A DNA stretch of 64,000 nucleotides. Source: Chitiniphilus purpureus. Its GTDB lineage: Bacteria > Pseudomonadota > Gammaproteobacteria > Burkholderiales > Chitinibacteraceae. The stretch is taken from assembly GCF_025642115.1 (NCBI RefSeq), contig NZ_CP106753.1, positions 1,139,501 to 1,203,500 on the forward strand, written 5' to 3'. The stretch's first letter is position 1; the number at the start of each line of letters is the position of its first letter. Below, one piece after another: positions 46,744-55,460 of this stretch. Made by a program: the position numbers and the translations under genes. Under the pieces are notes generated by a model. The model saw only the letters and a list, made by a program, of their open reading frames with translations, was not told where the DNA came from and made no database searches.

Positions 46744-48309
46744 ATGCAGGCAGAAGAGTTCTCCATTCCGGGGGCGGATCAGCCACCGACATTTCGGGCC
46801 GCCGAGTACGTGCGGATGTCGACCGAGCACCAGCAGTATTCGACGGAAAACCAAGCCGACAAGATCCGCGAATACGCTGCCCGGCGCAACATCGAGATCG
46901 TTCGCACCTATGCCGACGAGGGCAAGAGCGGCTTGCGCATCGATGGGCGCCGGGCGCTGCAGCAGCTGATCAAGGACGTCGAGGCAGGCATCGCGGATTT
47001 CCAGATCATTCTGGTCTATGACGTCAGCCGCTGGGGCCGGTTTCAGGATGCCGATGAGAGTGCCTATTACGAATACATTTGCCGCCGCGCCGGAATCCAG
47101 GTCGCGTACTGCGCAGAGCAGTTCGAAAACGACGGCTCGCCTGTGTCGACCATCGTCAAGGGCGTCAAGCGCGCGATGGCTGGCGAGTACAGCCGCGAGT
47201 TGTCGGCCAAGGTATTCGCCGGGCAGTGCCGCCTGATTGAGTTGGGTTTCCGACAGGGTGGCCCGGCTGGCTATGGGCTGCGACGCGTGCTGATCGATCA
47301 GTCCGGCACGCTCAAAGGTGAATTGGCTCGCGGCGAGCACAAGAGCCTGCAAACCGACCGCGTCATTCTTCAGCCGGGGCCGGATGATGAGGTTGCCGTG
47401 GTCAACCAGATCTACCGCTGGTTTGTCACCGACAACCTGACGGAGCTGGACATCGCCGAACGCCTGAACGCACAAGGAACGCGCACTGACCTTGGGCGGG
47501 ATTGGACGCGAGCGACCGTCCGCGAGGTGCTGTCCAACGAAAAATACATCGGCAACAACATCTACAACCGTCGGTCTTTTAAGCTAAAGAAGCACCGGGT
47601 GGTTAACAGCCCCGACATGTGGATCAAGAAGGAAGGTGCGTTCGAGGGCATCGTGCCGCCGGAGCTCTTCTACACGGCGCAGGGCATCTTGCGCGCAAGG
47701 GCACATCGCTACAGCGACGAGGAGTTGATCGAGAAGCTGCGCAATCTGTACCAGCGCCACGGGTACCTCTCCGGCCTGATCATCGATGAGGCAGATGGCA
47801 TGCCGTCTGCGGCGGCCTATGCACATCGATTCGGCAGTTTGGTTCGCGCCTACCAGGCGGTGGGCTTCACACCGGACCGCGACTACCAGTATCTGGAGGT
47901 GAATCAGTTTCTGCGCAGACTGCATCCTGAGATCGTCAGCCAGACCGAACGCATGATTGCCGAGGTCGGCGGCAACGTCGAGCGTGAACCGGCCACCGAC
48001 CTTCTCACTGTGAATCGCGAGTTCACCGTTTCACTGGTGCTGGCGCGGTGCCAATTGCTCGACAACGGGCGACGGCGCTGGAAGGTGCGCTTCGACACCA
48101 GCCTCGCGCCCGACATCACGGTGGCCGTGCGGCTGGACGACAGCAATCAGGCTGCCTTGGACTACTACCTGCTGCCGCGACTGGACTTCGGTCAGGCACG
48201 CATCCATTTGGCCGACCACAACGGCATCGAGTTTGAGTGCTATCGCTTCGACAGCCTGGACTACCTCTACGGCATGGCGCGGCGCATCCGCATACGGAGG
48301 GCCGCATGA
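46744..48309 (+). CDS. Large serine recombinase
   Basis: 521-aa site-specific recombinase starting at the ATG at 46744; an in-frame GTG at 46678 is possible. The N-terminal resolvase domain has AAEYVRMSTEHQQYSTENQADKI, with the catalytic Ser in YVRMST, ADEGKSG and YDVSRWGRF. The recombinase domain has FRQGGPAGYGLRRVL, LTELDIAERLNAQGTRTD and TVREVLSNEKYIGNNIYNRR. It lacks an obvious Cys-rich zinc ribbon. Such enzymes integrate and excise mobile elements. It is followed, with a 4-base overlap, by two ParB-like genes. Confidence 0.93.
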   Translation: MQAEEFSIPGADQPPTFRAAEYVRMSTEHQQYSTENQADKIREYAARRNIEIVRTYADEGKSGLRIDGRRALQQLIKDVEAGIADFQIILVYDVSRWGRFQDADESAYYEYICRRAGIQVAYCAEQFENDGSPVSTIVKGVKRAMAGEYSRELSAKVFAGQCRLIELGFRQGGPAGYGLRRVLIDQSGTLKGELARGEHKSLQTDRVILQPGPDDEVAVVNQIYRWFVTDNLTELDIAERLNAQGTRTDLGRDWTRATVREVLSNEKYIGNNIYNRRSFKLKKHRVVNSPDMWIKKEGAFEGIVPPELFYTAQGILRARAHRYSDEELIEKLRNLYQRHGYLSGLIIDEADGMPSAAAYAHRFGSLVRAYQAVGFTPDRDYQYLEVNQFLRRLHPEIVSQTERMIAEVGGNVEREPATDLLTVNREFTVSLVLARCQLLDNGRRRWKVRFDTSLAPDITVAVRLDDSNQAALDYYLLPRLDFGQARIHLADHNGIEFECYRFDSLDYLYGMARRIRIRRAA

Positions 48310-49217
48310 GTCAAGAAAAAGAGCATCGGCATTCGGAGTTGCGGATGATTCCGCTCAACCGGATTGAGGTTCTCAACCCCCGCGAGCGCAACAGCAGGGT
48401 CTTCGAGCAGATTGTCGGCAACATCCAGAACATTGGCCTGAAAAAGCCCATCATCGTGACGCCACGTCCAGGGAGCAATGGCGAGCACTATCTCCTCATC
48501 TGCGGCGAGGGTCGGTTCAAGGCCTTCAAGACACTCGGGCATCAAGAGATCCCGGCAATGGTGATGAACGTCGATGACGAATCGGCCTTCATCATGAGCC
48601 TCACCGAGAACATCGCCCGGCGAAAGTTCAGCCCGTTGGAATTGCTGTCCGGCATCGAGCAGCTGCGGGATCAGGGCTATGACAAGAAATCCATTGCCCA
48701 AAAGACAGGCCTGAGTCCGGAGTACGTGCAGGGCATCCTGCAGTTGCTGCAGAACGGTGAGCAGCGACTGCTGATGGCCGTCGGCAGCGGGCGCATCCCT
48801 CTCAACGCGGCGATCACCATCGCTGGCGCGGGCAGCGACGAGAAAGCCATTCAAGCCGCATTGCAAGATGCCTACGAAACCGGAAAGCTGCGTGGCAGCC
48901 AGTTGATCCAAGCCCGTCGTGTGATCGAACGTCGCCGCACCCAAGGCAAGTCCATCGGCGGCAGGATGACCTCCCGCAAAACCAATGAGGATGTCACCAC
49001 GTCCAGCCTGGTGCGGAACTACCAGCGGGAAGTCGAGCGACAGAAGCTGCTGGTCAGGAAAGCAGAGACCGCTCAACGCAACTTGCTGTTCATTGTCGGG
49101 GCCCTGCGCCAACTGCTGGCCGACGAGAATTTCACCACCCTGCTGCGCGCGGAGGGGCTGGACACACTGCCCCAGTATCTGGCGGAGCGGGTCTGGGCTC
49201 GAGGGAGCGGCGCATGA
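48306..49217 (+). CDS. ParB/RepB-like partition protein 1
   Basis: 303-aa protein whose ATG overlaps the recombinase stop (ATGA). The ParB N-terminal domain has IPLNRIEVLNPRERN, LICGEGRFKAFKTLG (equivalent of the GERR nucleotide-binding box) and LTENIARRKFSPLELLSGI. A KorB/HTH-type region follows (YDKKSIAQKTGLSPEYVQGIL). The C-terminal part is basic and coiled (VRNYQREVERQKLLVRKAE). No ParA gene is nearby. The role may be element-specific DNA binding or recombination control rather than partition. Confidence 0.88.
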   Translation: MSQEKEHRHSELRMIPLNRIEVLNPRERNSRVFEQIVGNIQNIGLKKPIIVTPRPGSNGEHYLLICGEGRFKAFKTLGHQEIPAMVMNVDDESAFIMSLTENIARRKFSPLELLSGIEQLRDQGYDKKSIAQKTGLSPEYVQGILQLLQNGEQRLLMAVGSGRIPLNAAITIAGAGSDEKAIQAALQDAYETGKLRGSQLIQARRVIERRRTQGKSIGGRMTSRKTNEDVTTSSLVRNYQREVERQKLLVRKAETAQRNLLFIVGALRQLLADENFTTLLRAEGLDTLPQYLAERVWARGSGA

Positions 49218-50092
49218 GCAAACCGCCCTTGGGCTTCGTTCCGGAGCCATTGGTTCTGCCCCTCTCGTCCGTCCTGCCCTCGCGTAAGACGCCAGAAGGC
49301 TTGCTTGCCTCACGGAAATTCAAGCAGATCACCGCATCTATCGAGGCGGTCGGGCTAATCGAACCCCTGTCGGTGGGAAAGCCCAACCGCGAGGGGCAGC
49401 ACATCTTGCTGGACGGGCACACACGACTGGTCGCGCTGAAACAGCTGGGCTTCGACAAAGCTCCCTGCCTGGTAGCCACCGATGACGAAAGCTACACCTA
49501 CAACAACCGGATCAATCGCCTCTCCAGTATTCAGGAGCACCTCATGATCCGTCGCGCTGTCGAACGGGGTGTCACCCCGGAAAAGCTGGCGAAGGCCTTG
49601 GACGTGGACATCAGCCACATCATCAAGAAGCTAAACCTGCTGGAAGGCATCTGCCCGGAGGCCGCCGAATTGCTGCGCGACCAGACGTTTTCCGCAAACC
49701 TTGGTGCGGTCCTGCGCAAGCTCAAGCCGACCCGTCAGGTTGAGTGCGTTGAACTGATGGTCAGTGCCAACAACATCACGGTCGCCTATGCCCAGGCCTT
49801 GGTTGCGGCGACACCCAGCAACTTGCTCGTTGGTGAAACCAAGCCCAAGAAGATGACCGGTGTCAGCGCCGACCAGATGGCCAAGATGGAGAGGGAGATG
49901 GGCAACCTCCAAGAGCAGTTCAAGCTCGCCGAGCAAACCTACGGTCAGGACATCCTCAACCTGGTGCTGGCCAAGGGCTATCTCGCCAAGTTGATGGCAA
50001 ACGAAGCCATCTTGCGTCACCTGACCAGGAACCACCCCGACGTGCTGAACGAGTTCGACAGCATCGTCCGCATGGTGGCGCTGGACAAATAA
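49214..50092 (+). CDS. ParB/RepB-like partition protein 2
   Basis: 292-aa protein overlapping ParB-like 1 by 4 bases (ATGA). It has ASIEAVGLIEPLSVG, LLDGHTRLVALKQLG (nucleotide-binding box variant), NRLSSIQEHLMIRRAVERG and a helix-turn-helix (TPEKLAKALDVDISHIIKKLNLLEG). The C-terminal half resembles RepB-type plasmid partition proteins. It is distinct from ParB-like 1 in sequence, so the two are not a recent duplication. They probably work as a pair. Confidence 0.87.
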   Translation: MSKPPLGFVPEPLVLPLSSVLPSRKTPEGLLASRKFKQITASIEAVGLIEPLSVGKPNREGQHILLDGHTRLVALKQLGFDKAPCLVATDDESYTYNNRINRLSSIQEHLMIRRAVERGVTPEKLAKALDVDISHIIKKLNLLEGICPEAAELLRDQTFSANLGAVLRKLKPTRQVECVELMVSANNITVAYAQALVAATPSNLLVGETKPKKMTGVSADQMAKMEREMGNLQEQFKLAEQTYGQDILNLVLAKGYLAKLMANEAILRHLTRNHPDVLNEFDSIVRMVALDK

Positions 50093-50167
50093 GCGGCGCG
50101 CAATCGGCGTAGTGAGCGAAACCCTTCCCACCGGAAGGTCGTGATGGCGTCCACGCAGGCGGCCACG

Positions 50168-50317
50168 GTTCTTTAACAATCTGGAAGCATCAGGGTCATC
50201 GCCCCCAAAACGGAGTTTCTGCTTCCCTCCGCGATCAAGGGCGATGACCGACAGGCTTGCCGCTGGCCTGCCCACGCGCATCGGGGGCTGCGCCTGGGCG
50301 AACAGCGGCACCTTTTT
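50168..50317 (+). ncRNA. Candidate structured RNA with boxA-like start and terminator
   Basis: A boxA-like GGTTCTTTAACAATCTGG (50168-50185) is followed by an 11-bp stem, GGTCATCGCCC (50194-50204)/GGGCGATGACC (50239-50249), enclosing a second stem CGGAG (50211-50215)/CTCCG (50227-50231). A third stem GCCGCTG (50259-50265)/CAGCGGC (50303-50309) leads into TTTTT (50313-50317), like a terminator. It fills the 345-bp gap between ParB-like 2 and the convergent ADP-ribosylglycohydrolase gene, where I see no protein gene. Confidence 0.5.
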
Positions 50318-50437
50318 CAGTTTTTGGCGACCCAGTCTTCGTGGCGGAGCAATAGACCTAAACAGTGCTCGCTTGCTGAAGCAAATGAACCGTCTTGTCC
50401 CAGAAACAAGGCTTCGACGATTTTTGCTTACTATCGA

Positions 50438-52315
50438 TCAAAACCCTGGGTACTTCTGCCAGATCCGCTGATTCAACTCTTCGTTGTCGCTGTACTCGCC
50501 AATTGCCCAATCCTTGAATGCGTAAAGGTCTTCCGCCAATTCGGTGATGACGTCGCGCAGTTCCAGCGGCTCCAGCCACTCGGCAGGGATCGCCTTCACG
50601 CCGTGCATCGCGCCCAGCAGGTTGCCGACGATCGCTCCGGTCGAGTCGGAATCGCCATCGTGGTTCACGGCCAAGATCACGCCGTGTTTGAAATTGCGGG
50701 CGACCAGCGCGCAATAGATGGAAATAGCCAGAGCCTCCTCGGCGATCCAGCCCTGACCCTGCCGGTCTATGGCTTCTTCATGTGGCAAACCGGAATCGGC
50801 CAACTCCTCAGCCATCTCGATTGCCCGCAGCGTCTCTTCGTGACCGGGCTCGGCTCGCAGGAGGAGTTTTGCGGTGGCCAATGCCTCGCGTAGCGACGCG
50901 CCATCGGTCAGCGCCAGGATCAGCACCGCCAGCACACCACCGGTCAGGGCTCCGGTCGGGTGCCCATGGGTCAGCGCAGCCAATTCGGTACCGAGCCGGA
51001 AGGCGTCTTGGGGAGATTCGTACTGACGCAAGCGCCATGCGAACAACCCGACCGGTGCAACGCGCATGACGCCGCCGCAGCCCTTGCTGTCGTTGCGGGC
51101 CGGCTCCCCGAGCGAGTTCATTGCCCTCAGGGCCGATAGGCAGGTGTTGCCCGGTGCGCGACGACTGTGCAGCTGACGCTGCTGAAACAGCCAGCCAGGC
51201 TCATCGGTGCCGAAGTCGATGTCGCATGTCGGGCGTTCGCCCTGGGTTTGCAGCCAGCGCAAATAGGCGTGCGCCGTGACCCCGGAATAGGTCGTGATGC
51301 CTTTGAAGCAGCCGCGCACCCAGCCTCGGATCAACCCCTCGGCGGTGAACAAGGTCATCTGCGTGTCGTCGGTGATCGTTCCCATGCCGCCATAAGCCGG
51401 TGCGTACTGGGTGATTCCCTTCGGGCCGAAGCGACGGAGAATCTCGACGCGCTTCATGAACTCAACCGGTGCGCCCAGCGCATCTCCGACTGCGCCACCG
51501 AGTAGGCAGCCCAGAAACCGCCCCTGGACAGTGCGTTTTTGCTGGCGCTTGCTGCGCCAGGCCGGAGGTGCCGGTGTCTCGAATTCTTCCGCCGCACCCG
51601 CATCGGCAACAGGCTCCTCGTCCTCATGGCCGGACAATGTGTAGTAGACGCCCAACTCTGCGACTACGCGGGCGGCGGGTCGGGCGACAAGGTCCAGCTG
51701 CTTGCGCCACTCGGGCACATCGGAGCCGTCCCAACTGATGCCCAGACCTTTCTCCCAGTAGGACAGGTAGGCCTCGCCCCGCTCGGCGGCGTAGTGGTTG
51801 CCGTTGCCGGCAGAGCAGTCGAGCGCGTACTCCCAGTTGTTCTCGCGCATGCAGACACCGTGCTCAGGGTGAGGCACTTGCCCCAGCCCGATCAGGTATT
51901 CCGCGCTCTTGGCGTCCAACGGGCGAAACACGGCCACCCGCAAACGTCCATCGTCCCGGGCGGTGATAGCAGCGATCAGAGCATCGCCACGTTGGATGGT
52001 GACGAGTTTGCCGCCGAGATCCACGTGCCCGACCTCGAGCCACCAGTGGTCACCGGCCGCTGAAATGACGTCGCGGGCATCGGCGGGCGCCAACAGCTCG
52101 GCAAGTCGATCCATTCCGGGTTCGGCCTGCTGCCATTCGGCCTCCCCATCCCGGCTGCGCTGTTGTAGGCCATGCAGCATCACCGCCAGCGGCAGGCCCC
52201 CATTGTCGAGCACGGCTGACTTTAGATCGGCTGCCGGGATGGGATACGAGATATCCGGCAACCCGTAACGTGCCAGCGTCTCTGGCTTGAGGTGAAGCTC
52301 TGCGAAATTTTGCAT
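50438..52315 (-). CDS. ADP-ribosylglycohydrolase with an extra N-terminal domain
   Basis: 625-aa protein. The C-terminal part (about 263-600) is an ARH/DraG-type domain that removes ADP-ribose from proteins, nucleic acids or small molecules: RFLGCLLGGAVGDALGAPVE, GTITDDTQMTLF (metal ligands T315-D317), CGGVMRVAPVG, HGHPTGALTGG and NHDGDSDSTGAIVGN (second metal site). The N-terminal 255 residues hold HWWLEVGHVDLGGKLVTIQRG and YLSYWEKGLGISWDG and match nothing I recognise. It is divergent from the WYL-led defence operon and shares its control region. It may reverse ADP-ribosylation linked to defence or phage attack (inference). Confidence 0.88.
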   Translation of the reverse strand: MQNFAELHLKPETLARYGLPDISYPIPAADLKSAVLDNGGLPLAVMLHGLQQRSRDGEAEWQQAEPGMDRLAELLAPADARDVISAAGDHWWLEVGHVDLGGKLVTIQRGDALIAAITARDDGRLRVAVFRPLDAKSAEYLIGLGQVPHPEHGVCMRENNWEYALDCSAGNGNHYAAERGEAYLSYWEKGLGISWDGSDVPEWRKQLDLVARPAARVVAELGVYYTLSGHEDEEPVADAGAAEEFETPAPPAWRSKRQQKRTVQGRFLGCLLGGAVGDALGAPVEFMKRVEILRRFGPKGITQYAPAYGGMGTITDDTQMTLFTAEGLIRGWVRGCFKGITTYSGVTAHAYLRWLQTQGERPTCDIDFGTDEPGWLFQQRQLHSRRAPGNTCLSALRAMNSLGEPARNDSKGCGGVMRVAPVGLFAWRLRQYESPQDAFRLGTELAALTHGHPTGALTGGVLAVLILALTDGASLREALATAKLLLRAEPGHEETLRAIEMAEELADSGLPHEEAIDRQGQGWIAEEALAISIYCALVARNFKHGVILAVNHDGDSDSTGAIVGNLLGAMHGVKAIPAEWLEPLELRDVITELAEDLYAFKDWAIGEYSDNEELNQRIWQKYPGF

Positions 52316-52349
52316 GGCGCCCGTACCAATCCTTTTATCGCTGCGCCGC

Positions 52350-52364
52350 TTGTGGTTATCACAA
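52350..52364. promoter_or_regulatory. Inverted repeat between divergent genes
   Basis: TTGTG-GTTAT-CACAA is a perfect 5+5 inverted repeat in the 159-bp gap between the ADP-ribosylglycohydrolase and WYL genes, on the side nearer the former. Candidate operator. Confidence 0.45.
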
Positions 52365-52395
52365 TACGATGCATATTCAAATCAAAATAGAGTCA

Positions 52396-52424
52396 TGGAC
52401 AGATTTTAGGGCGGACCATATACT
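52396..52424 (+). promoter_or_regulatory. Promoter of the WYL-RecQ-DprA-hsd operon
   Basis: TGGACA (52396-52401), a 17-base spacer, TATACT (52419-52424): one mismatch to the -35 consensus and one to the -10. Transcription should start near 52431, just before the direct repeats. Confidence 0.75.
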
Positions 52425-52432
52425 TTCCGCAA

Positions 52433-52466
52433 TAACCCGAACAAGCATTCGCTAACCCGAACGAGC
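52433..52466 (+). promoter_or_regulatory. Direct-repeat operator at the transcription start
   Basis: TAACCCGAACAAGC (52433-52446) and TAACCCGAACGAGC (52453-52466) differ in one base and are 20 bases apart, two helical turns, on the same face of DNA. Their position at about +2 to +35 fits repression by the WYL protein encoded next. Confidence 0.7.
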
Positions 52467-52474
52467 CAGCCAGG

Positions 52475-53380
52475 ATGTCAAACGAACAGCTTGCAGATCT
52501 AACCCAGCCACAGCGCGACCGGCTTGCGTTCGTGGAGTTGCGCGTGCGCTTCATCGGGGAGATACGCCGCCAGGACTTAGTAACGCGGTTTGGCACCCAG
52601 TCCGCCGCCGCATCCAGGGATCTGGCGCTGTACAAGGAGTTGGCCCCGGGCAACATCGACTATGACTCCAAGGGCAAGTCCTATGTCCTGGGGCTGGACT
52701 TCCGGCCCGTATTCGACTTTCCCCCGGAGCGGGTACTGTCGTGGCTGACCCAGGGCTTTGGCGATGGCGAACCGATGCGGCTCAAGGCGTGGGTGGCCAG
52801 CGAGAGCCCGTCACGGCTCACGTATCCGGATCTGGATGTGCTGGCGAGCGTGACCCGGGCGATTCACCAGGAGTGTCCGCTCGGCATCGAGTACCACTCC
52901 ATCTCCAGTGGCCGCACGGAGCGGGAGATCGTGCCGTTTGCTCTGATCGACAACGGCCTGCGTTGGCACGTCCGCGCCTTCGACCGGAAGTCACAGGAGT
53001 TCCGGGATTTCGTCATCACCCGGATCAGGCGCGCTGCGGTACTCAAAGGGCAGCCAGTGGCACCCCAAGAGATGAGCGATCAAGACATTCAATGGACCCG
53101 GATCGTCGAGTTGGAGTTGGTGCCGCACCCGGATCAACCCCGGCCGGAGATCACCGAGATGGATTACGGCATACACGACGGCGTGCTGCGGATGAAGCTG
53201 CGCGCAGCCACTGCTGGATACATCCTGCGCAAGTGGAGCGTTGACTGCTCACCAGATCACAGTCTGCGCGGGCACGAATTCAGACTCTGGTTAAGAGATC
53301 ACCTGGCGCTGTACGGCGTCAAAAATGCTGTCCTGGCTCCGGGCTATCGCTCGCCCGACCAAAGCAAGGGAGAACAATAA
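52475..53380 (+). CDS. WYL-domain transcriptional regulator (BrxR/CapW-like)
   Basis: 301-aa DNA-binding regulator, of the kind that heads many phage-defence operons. The N-terminal winged helix spans about 10-85 (LAFVELRVRFIGEIRRQDLVTRFGTQSAAASRDLALYKEL). The WYL domain (about 120-195) has LGIEYHSISSGRTEREIVPFALIDNGLRWHVRAFDRKSQEFRDFVITRI, with the WHVRAF block in the place of WYLxAY. A C-terminal WCX-like domain follows. It is the first gene of the operon and ends 1 bp before the helicase start. Expected to repress the operon until a ligand, possibly nucleic acid or a nucleotide, binds WYL (family inference). Confidence 0.85.
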   Translation: MSNEQLADLTQPQRDRLAFVELRVRFIGEIRRQDLVTRFGTQSAAASRDLALYKELAPGNIDYDSKGKSYVLGLDFRPVFDFPPERVLSWLTQGFGDGEPMRLKAWVASESPSRLTYPDLDVLASVTRAIHQECPLGIEYHSISSGRTEREIVPFALIDNGLRWHVRAFDRKSQEFRDFVITRIRRAAVLKGQPVAPQEMSDQDIQWTRIVELELVPHPDQPRPEITEMDYGIHDGVLRMKLRAATAGYILRKWSVDCSPDHSLRGHEFRLWLRDHLALYGVKNAVLAPGYRSPDQSKGEQ

Positions 53381-53381
53381 C

Positions 53382-55460
53382 GTGGCCTACGATCCAAGAC
53401 GCGCGCTGGAACTTCTTCGAATCGGTTCCGGACGTGCAGACGCAACCTTCCGTGATGGCCAAGAAGATGCCATTCGCCACATTGTCGAAGGCAAAGGCCG
53501 CTTGCTGGTCGTGCAGAAGACCGGATGGGGCAAGAGCTTTGTCTACTTCATCGCGACCAAATTGCTGCGGGAGACTGGAGCGGGCCCCGCGCTGCTGATC
53601 TCACCATTGCTGGCGCTGATGCGGAACCAGATCGCTGCGGCCGAGCGAATGGGAGTTCGCGCCGCCACGATCAACTCGGATAACCAGGATGAGTGGAAAG
53701 CGGTTGAAGCCAAGCTCCACCGGAATGAAGTTGACATTCTGTTGATAGCGCCAGAGAAACTGGGGAATGACTGGTTTAACACTGAGGTGCTGGCGGGAAT
53801 CGCAGGGCAGATCTCGCTGATGGTTATCGATGAGGCCCATTGCATCTCAGATTGGGGTCACGACTTCCGTCCTCACTACCGATTGCTTGAGCGTATCGCC
53901 AGAACACTGCCGGCCAATCTGCGCCTGCTGGCAACAACGGCAACTGCAAACAACCGGGTTATGGAAGATCTTGTGGCTGTGCTGGGCCCGAATATGAAGG
54001 TACTGCGCGGTGACTTGAATCGAGATTCCTTGACGCTGCAAACTATGCGCTTGCCAAGTCAAGCTGTCCGAATGGCATGGATCGCACAGCAGCTCAACTC
54101 ACTCCCAGGTCACGGCATCATTTACACCCTGACTATTCGCGATGCCAATCAACTGGCAGATTGGCTCAAGGCCAAGGGCTTTGCTGTAGAAGCATACACA
54201 GGCAAGACAGGTGATCGGCGTGAGGAGTTGGAGCAGGCGCTGCAAGAAAATCAGGTTAAGGCCCTTGTAGCGACCACCGCACTGGGTATGGGCTACGACA
54301 AGCCGGACCTCGCGTTCGTTATCCATTTTCAGATGCCTGGCTCAGTTGTCGCCTATTACCAGCAAGTTGGGCGAGCAGGCAGAGCTCTGAGATCTGCATA
54401 TGGCGTGCTCCTGAGCGGCGATGAAGAAGAAGGGATTACGGATTGGTTTATCCGTAGTGCCTTCCCAACGCGCCAAGAGGTTGACGATGTCCTGGGAGCA
54501 CTAAATGAAGCACCGGAAGGACTCTCAATACCTGAACTCATGACCTGCGTAAACATGAGCAAAGGGCGCATCGAGAAGACAATTACAGCACTCTCCCTCG
54601 AGTCGCCAGCACCGATTGCCAAGCAAAACACAAAATGGCAGCTCACTGCCGCCGAGCTTGTAGAAGGTTTTTGGGCAAGAGCAGACCGGCTCACCAAATT
54701 GAGACGTGCTGAACTCCAGCAAATGCAGGAGTACGTCGCTCGGCCTTTCGGGCAGCACATGGGCTTTCTGATTAATGCGCTTGATGGCGATTCCAGCACT
54801 GTGAGCCCACCTTCTTTGCCTGCGCTGTCAGAAGAAGTAGATGACTTGCTGATTCGGGAAGCCGAGGAATTTCTGTGTCGCACAAGCCTGCCTATCGAAC
54901 CTCGCAAGAAATGGCCTGCGGGAGGGATGCCGCAGTACGGAATTCACACCGCGTCCACTATCCCGTATCAGGCACAACCCGGCAAAGCACTCTGCGTTTG
55001 GGGTGATGCCGGCTGGGGCAGTTTGGTTCGACAGGGCAAATACCACGATGGCCGCTTTTCTGACGAACTTATAACTGCGTGCGTGAAGATGATCGCTGAA
55101 TGGAATCCGCAACCAGCCCCAACTTGGGTGACTTGTGTTCCTTCGCTTCGTCATCCCGACTTGGTACCGGACTTCGCTCAGCGCTTGGCTGCTGCGCTGG
55201 ATTTACCGTTTCATATGGTCATCGCAAAAACGGATGCAAGACCCGAACAGAAAACGATGGCAAACAGTACCCAACAGGCGCGCAATATTGATGGCTCGCT
55301 CGCACTTAACGGCCAGCCTATCCTGCGCGGTCCGGTTCTCCTGATTGACGACATGGTCGACTCGCGGTGGACGCTGACAGTGTCTGCGTGGCTCCTCCGC
55401 AAGAACGGCAGTGGTGCTGTGTGGCCAATGGCCCTCTCACAGACGGGGCACGACGAATGA
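53382..55460 (+). CDS. RecQ-like helicase with C-terminal phosphoribosyltransferase-like motif
   Basis: 692-aa protein. The start is the GTG at 53382 with GGGAG upstream. The SF2 helicase core (about 25-345) has [14 protein letters not shown] (Walker A, K51), [30 protein letters not shown] (D150-H153, a RecQ hallmark), [17 protein letters not shown] and [11 protein letters not shown]. The RecQ zinc-binding cysteines and HRDC domain are not seen. The C-terminal 150 residues end with [18 protein letters not shown] (D656-S661), the PRPP-binding loop of ComF-type phosphoribosyltransferases, with [11 protein letters not shown] upstream as in ComF. The fusion suggests a helicase whose output or signal involves a nucleotide. 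Its stop overlaps the dprA-like start by 4 bases. Confidence 0.88.
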   Translation: MAYDPRRALELLRIGSGRADATFRDGQEDAIRHIVEGKGRLLVVQKTGWGKSFVYFIATKLLRETGAGPALLISPLLALMRNQIAAAERMGVRAATINSDNQDEWKAVEAKLHRNEVDILLIAPEKLGNDWFNTEVLAGIAGQISLMVIDEAHCISDWGHDFRPHYRLLERIARTLPANLRLLATTATANNRVMEDLVAVLGPNMKVLRGDLNRDSLTLQTMRLPSQAVRMAWIAQQLNSLPGHGIIYTLTIRDANQLADWLKAKGFAVEAYTGKTGDRREELEQALQENQVKALVATTALGMGYDKPDLAFVIHFQMPGSVVAYYQQVGRAGRALRSAYGVLLSGDEEEGITDWFIRSAFPTRQEVDDVLGALNEAPEGLSIPELMTCVNMSKGRIEKTITALSLESPAPIAKQNTKWQLTAAELVEGFWARADRLTKLRRAELQQMQEYVARPFGQHMGFLINALDGDSSTVSPPSLPALSEEVDDLLIREAEEFLCRTSLPIEPRKKWPAGGMPQYGIHTASTIPYQAQPGKALCVWGDAGWGSLVRQGKYHDGRFSDELITACVKMIAEWNPQPAPTWVTCVPSLRHPDLVPDFAQRLAAALDLPFHMVIAKTDARPEQKTMANSTQQARNIDGSLALNGQPILRGPVLLIDDMVDSRWTLTVSAWLLRKNGSGAVWPMALSQTGHDE

